Shown: positions 60,573-64,000 of the stretch, piece by piece
How positions within the stretch are numbered: position 1 is the stretch's first letter
Layout of the letters: the number at the start of each line of letters is the position of its first letter
Source of the DNA: Hippophae tibetana
Taxonomy: Eukaryota; Streptophyta; Magnoliopsida; Rosales; Elaeagnaceae
Length of the DNA: 64,000 bases
Direction of reading: 5' to 3'
NCBI GenBank assembly: GCA_037013495.1
Contig: CM072801.1
Span: forward strand, 16,421,501 to 16,485,500
Notes under the pieces: generated by a model
What the model saw: only the letters and a program-made list of their open reading frames with translations
Database searches by the model: none
Told to the model about the DNA's origin: nothing
Translations under genes and position numbers: made by a program

Positions 60573-62034
60573 GTAAGATTCTGGTTTTATTTTATTCATT
60601 TGATTTGTTGCTTGTATCAAATTATTATCAAGTTTTTTTTGGGTATTTTATTTATTTATTTCAATTTGATAAACTATTGGGTTTTGCGGCTTTAATATTT
60701 GGGTTTATGGTTTATGCATTCTTTTTGTTATTGCAACAAAAAACTTAATTTGTCTTGTTTATTTGTTTTATCTGATTGATTTTTAGTTTGATAGAATTTG
60801 TTGATGATTCCGGTGATTCAGTTTTTTTTCTTGTATCTGCTAATAATATATGTTATTAAGTGTTGGTTTCGATTGTAATTGGGCAAGATCCGTTCTATTT
60901 ACTTTCTTTCTAATTTAGATGTTATTGTCTTAATACACTTTGTGACTGAGAAAAAGAAGATAAATTTCACATCTTGGAATTCGAGGAATTGTGATAAATT
61001 GCTCTCTATCATGTCTATCATAAAGTCCTCCTAATTTAGATTTTTCTTTTAGGGTGGAAGCGGCGTAAGAAAGCAAGCAATCACATAAGTTTAGAATATT
61101 TCATTTAGTTGGGATTTTTCTTTTTCTGAGACCTTATTTTTTTCTCCATTTAACTTTGATTGAGTTTGTCTTCATCCATGGTGATTTTCTGGTATCAAGT
61201 CTATGCTGCTTTGGCCAAATCAAACATTAACACCATTAAAACTAACATCTAATGATCTTTTTTTCCATCCTTGTTGCTTCTATTTATTAGGTTGGCAGGT
61301 TTAGAAATGCTTTGACATGTGTTTAAACTATCTAATGCTTTTAAAAGTAAGTTAGAGTCTTTTTACAGGTGCGCTAAATTCCTCCATTTGTTCTCTGTTC
61401 TTGTTTGCTCTATTTCAGTTTTACTCTTATGGTGTATCTTCAATTCCGTTTGAAGAGTCATTGTTCTTGTATTTAGGAATGTGTTTAAGTTGGTCATTGT
61501 TCATTCATTTACTTTAGATTTAAAGTGTAGCACTTATACTACTAATCTTTTACAGGAATCTTCCACGTATATAGAAGTATATTTTTTTTTGGCATGTTTA
61601 GATGTGGGTGTGGCATGTTTTTGCATGTAAAAGCTGGCCATTTATCTGATTATCGTTCTTCTTTGGGTTTGCTTGGATCATATTCGTTAAAAAAGTACAC
61701 ATTATATCCTTTCATGTAAACTATAATAATCGTTGTCCTTTTAAAAGATTTACATGGATGAAATTCTCGTAAATGAAAAAAAAAGAGGAATACTGTTTGG
61801 CCTTTCTGTTATCCATACATGTTGATTTTGAGATACTGATGGTGTGCATGTATAAAAAGGATGTCTATGACGGCAAGTAAATTAATACCTTCTTTTTGTG
61901 TAAAAATCAAATTAACTTTGTTTCCTTATGTGATTATTAGCAATTTTCTTGCTCTTAGACTATGTATTATTTAATTAATACGATTTCTTCTTAAAAAAAT
62001 TGATTTATACTATTTGACCTTATTCACTGTGCAG
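60573..62034 (+). other. T-rich, intron-like stretch
   Basis: Begins with GTAAGATTC and ends TTCACTGTGCAG just before the first galactokinase exon. The T-rich composition on the plus strand is typical of plant introns. I searched for the earlier galactokinase exons here and saw none. Confidence 0.4.
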
Positions 62035-62632
62035 GAAGTTGATTTAAAGAATCACAAATGGGGACACTATTTCATTTGCCGGTGAGATTCAAAACAGGCA
62101 TATCTTGTTTTACTTTGAGTCTTTGATAAGTTAGTTATTAGCCATTTTTTTGTCCTTTACGATGGGAGTTTTCTACTATATAATAAACAAGAACTTTCAA
62201 TGAAAATATTATTTGATTGTATATCTTTGTGTACTCCCTCTAGCGCTCATTGTTGGTATCATAACAATTGAACTATTTTACCTCTGTCTTTTCTCATGAA
62301 TTATATATGGTGATGAAGTAGAGTGTGAGCTCTTTGACTCCTTTCTGATCTCTCTTTCAAATGTAGAAACTAATGCTCTGGTGATTTCAGGTACAAAGGT
62401 TACCACGAATATGCTAAATCACAAGGAGTGAATGTTGGTGGACCAGCTGGACTTGACATTGTTGTTGGTGGAACTGTTCCTATAGGTGTTAGAAAAGAAC
62501 CATCTTTTCCAAATTTCTAATTGTAGGTTATTTTCTTATATGCTGAAGTAATATCTAGATAGTTATTGATTGCTTACTTTTTATATAGGGTCTGAATTAT
62601 CAAACTTTGCAGCACCATCGTTAAGTATAGGT
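62035..62632 (+). pseudogene. galactokinase relic, three decayed exons
   Basis: Parts of a GHMP-family galactokinase (galactose plus ATP to galactose 1-phosphate). Exon a (62035-62080) reads EVDLKNHKWGHYFIC and ends at GTGAG. Exon b (about 62392-62501) starts after TGATTTCAG and reads YKGYHEYAKSQGVNVGGPAG then LDIVVGGTVPI. Exon c (about 62590-62632) starts after TTTATATAG and reads GSELSNFAAPSLSIG. Order and phases match the conserved middle of plant galactokinases. The ATP-binding loop, normally GSGLSSSAA, is GSELSNFAA, so Ser and Gly needed for phosphate binding are lost. All earlier and later exons are missing from 60000-64000. Non-functional fragment; the family call rests on residue patterns. 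Confidence 0.8.
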
Positions 62633-62959
62633 ACTTATCATGATTAAATAAGTAAATATACGAAAGTTGAATTTGAAGAATACTTTAACTATATATTATT
62701 AATAACAATCTAGTCATGATTACAATGTTGTAAGGCTTTTTTACTTTTATCATTTTGGTTGATGTCCTCTCCCTGTCTCTTAACTTCCAACAAGGATCAT
62801 AGTTCATTTATTTGCTTTTGAATTCCATTGTTTATTTACTTCGTTTAGTTTATATTTATAGGTTCAGGTAAGTCTTATGCTCACCCTAGCCTATGTCTCT
62901 TGATCCATAATGGGCATTAATATCATACGACACAAACAAGATTAACACACCTCATACTC
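62633..62959. other. AT-rich DNA after the galactokinase relic
   Basis: I looked for the galactokinase exons that should follow and found none. Confidence 0.5.
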
Positions 62960-63263
62960 TAACTTTATTCTCTACAACATCGAAGATTTGCATAAAATTC
63001 ATAAACTATGGAGTCAATAGCGGCATTGGGTTCCTTTACGAATCTTCTCCAGCCTAATGTTGCTATTACATCAACAATATCCTCAAATTCGACATGTGAT
63101 CTTGAATCAAAATCCATCCCCTTCTCTACAATAAAACTTTTATTAATTTATGTAGTTTTATCACATCTTAACTTGCCTCACAACTTGAGAATTTGACCTT
63201 ATTATAATTAGCAGAAGTTCTTGTCTCCTTTCTTTTTTTCAATTCTATTCCTTTTGGTGCCAT
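62960..63263 (-). pseudogene. plant retroelement-associated ORF scrap
   Basis: Minus strand from ATG at 63263: MAPKGIELKKRKETRTSANY followed, after shifts and stops, by SHVEFEDIVDVIATLGWRRF then VKEPNAAIDSIVYEFYANL (63120-62970). The W-x-x-F-x-x-x-P-x-x-A-x-x-x-I-V-x-EFYAN pattern is that of the plant transposon-associated domain often found in gypsy-type elements and near them. No adjacent LTR. Non-functional. Confidence 0.55.
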
Positions 63264-64000
63264 TTATAAAAATTTATAATATCTAAATCTAAAGATTCTC
63301 AAACAATCCAAACATAATCCATAAAATATGGGAAACATTTTTATGCAAGCTGCGTTAGAGTATTTTTGGTGCCACGACATAAGCCTCTTCCCAATCCAAA
63401 CAATTTAAGTAGTAACACCCATGCTACGGTAGTGAAATTATGTATCGCACCAAGTATAATTCATGCTTCATATTTATTTTTACGAGAAATCTCCCATTTT
63501 TATTATTATATTATATTATATTTACTTAATAAAAACACACTTAAATTAAATAGTAAACAATTATAAAAACACAAATGCTTAAAATTTTATAATTATCCTA
63601 CTAATAAGTAATTAAAAATAACTATAATAAAAAATAGATTTTTTTAAATTATAATAAAACAAAAAAATAACTACAAAAATATATACCTAAATAGTTTTGA
63701 TAATAAAAACAATAATTAAACAAATAAAAACATTTATAATTATGAAAATAAATTAAATTTAAAGCAAAAACAAAAATAATGGGTTATCTCCTATCTATGA
63801 TTATATTTATAGTTTTTAAGGAGATATTGCTTGGAAACTTCATCATTTATTAGACTTAATGTCTATATAATTGAGTTCAACAACTATTCTTTGCCTTGCT
63901 TCTACAAGTGCTCAGTTAGCTGCTCAATTTGTACTTTTACTTTTTTTATAAAAGCCTTTACAGAGTCCAATCTTTGATTTGTTCTTGATTGGTTGTCCTT
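63264..64000. other. intergenic DNA, no gene seen
   Basis: AT-rich. TTTTTGGTGCCACGACATAA near 63364 begins like a tRNA-Asp primer site but diverges after 12 bases. Nothing else supported. Confidence 0.45.

Noticed and set aside
1..64000. CRISPR-like arrays, bacterial operons or a defence system
   Set aside because: All tandem repeats seen are plant minisatellites, microsatellites or LTR parts. There are no spaced direct repeats with unique spacers and no prokaryotic gene layout.

Overview
The window looks like nuclear DNA of a eudicot plant. It is AT-rich, has spliced genes with GT-AG introns, and is dominated by decayed LTR retrotransposons of the Ty1/copia and Ty3/gypsy types. I found no bacterial features, CRISPR arrays, rRNA or tRNA genes. 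All calls come from reading the sequence; no database search was run.

Host genes are few. (1) The intact last exon of a gibberellin 2-oxidase-like gene (11698-11949, +), whose earlier exons are not in the window. (2) A complete six-exon neutral/alkaline invertase gene (24259-27867, -), predicted 676 aa with an organelle-type leader. (3) A complete three-exon R2R3-MYB gene of the subgroup 20 type (53826-56120, -), predicted 342 aa, with a recognisable promoter. (4) A galactokinase relic (62035-62632, +) whose ATP-binding motif is destroyed, with a gene-like 5' exon upstream (60010-60572).

Layout: 1-4528 is a copia element (A) broken by stop codons. 4529-9993 is AT-rich DNA with a gag scrap and a 5'-truncated copia (B). 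12115-23433 is a three-level nest. Copia C (minus strand, target duplication GTAGA) landed about 170 bp past the gibberellin oxidase stop codon. Copia D (minus, duplication CCAAG) landed in its pol. A 1.83-kb solo LTR of a family I call X (duplication AAACA/AAACG) landed in the integrase region of D. 24259-28290 is the invertase gene. 30477-38900 is a copia relic (E) split in its protease by a non-coding family X element (31086-37805) with long LTRs and a tRNA-Asp-type primer site. 42196-46430 is another X LTR abutting a gypsy pol relic. 46884-49850 is a duplicated AT-rich block separated by degenerate telomere-like repeats. 53826-56510 is the MYB gene and promoter. 57610-59275 is an old, internally deleted X copy. 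60010-63263 holds the galactokinase relic and a retroelement ORF scrap.

The genes do not form a pathway cluster. The main story is retrotransposon nesting around a few genes. The most notable item is family X: at least five LTR copies or pieces, with a 2.4-kb internal region that has no coding capacity yet is recognisably shared between two copies. I see no convincing novel biochemical system.
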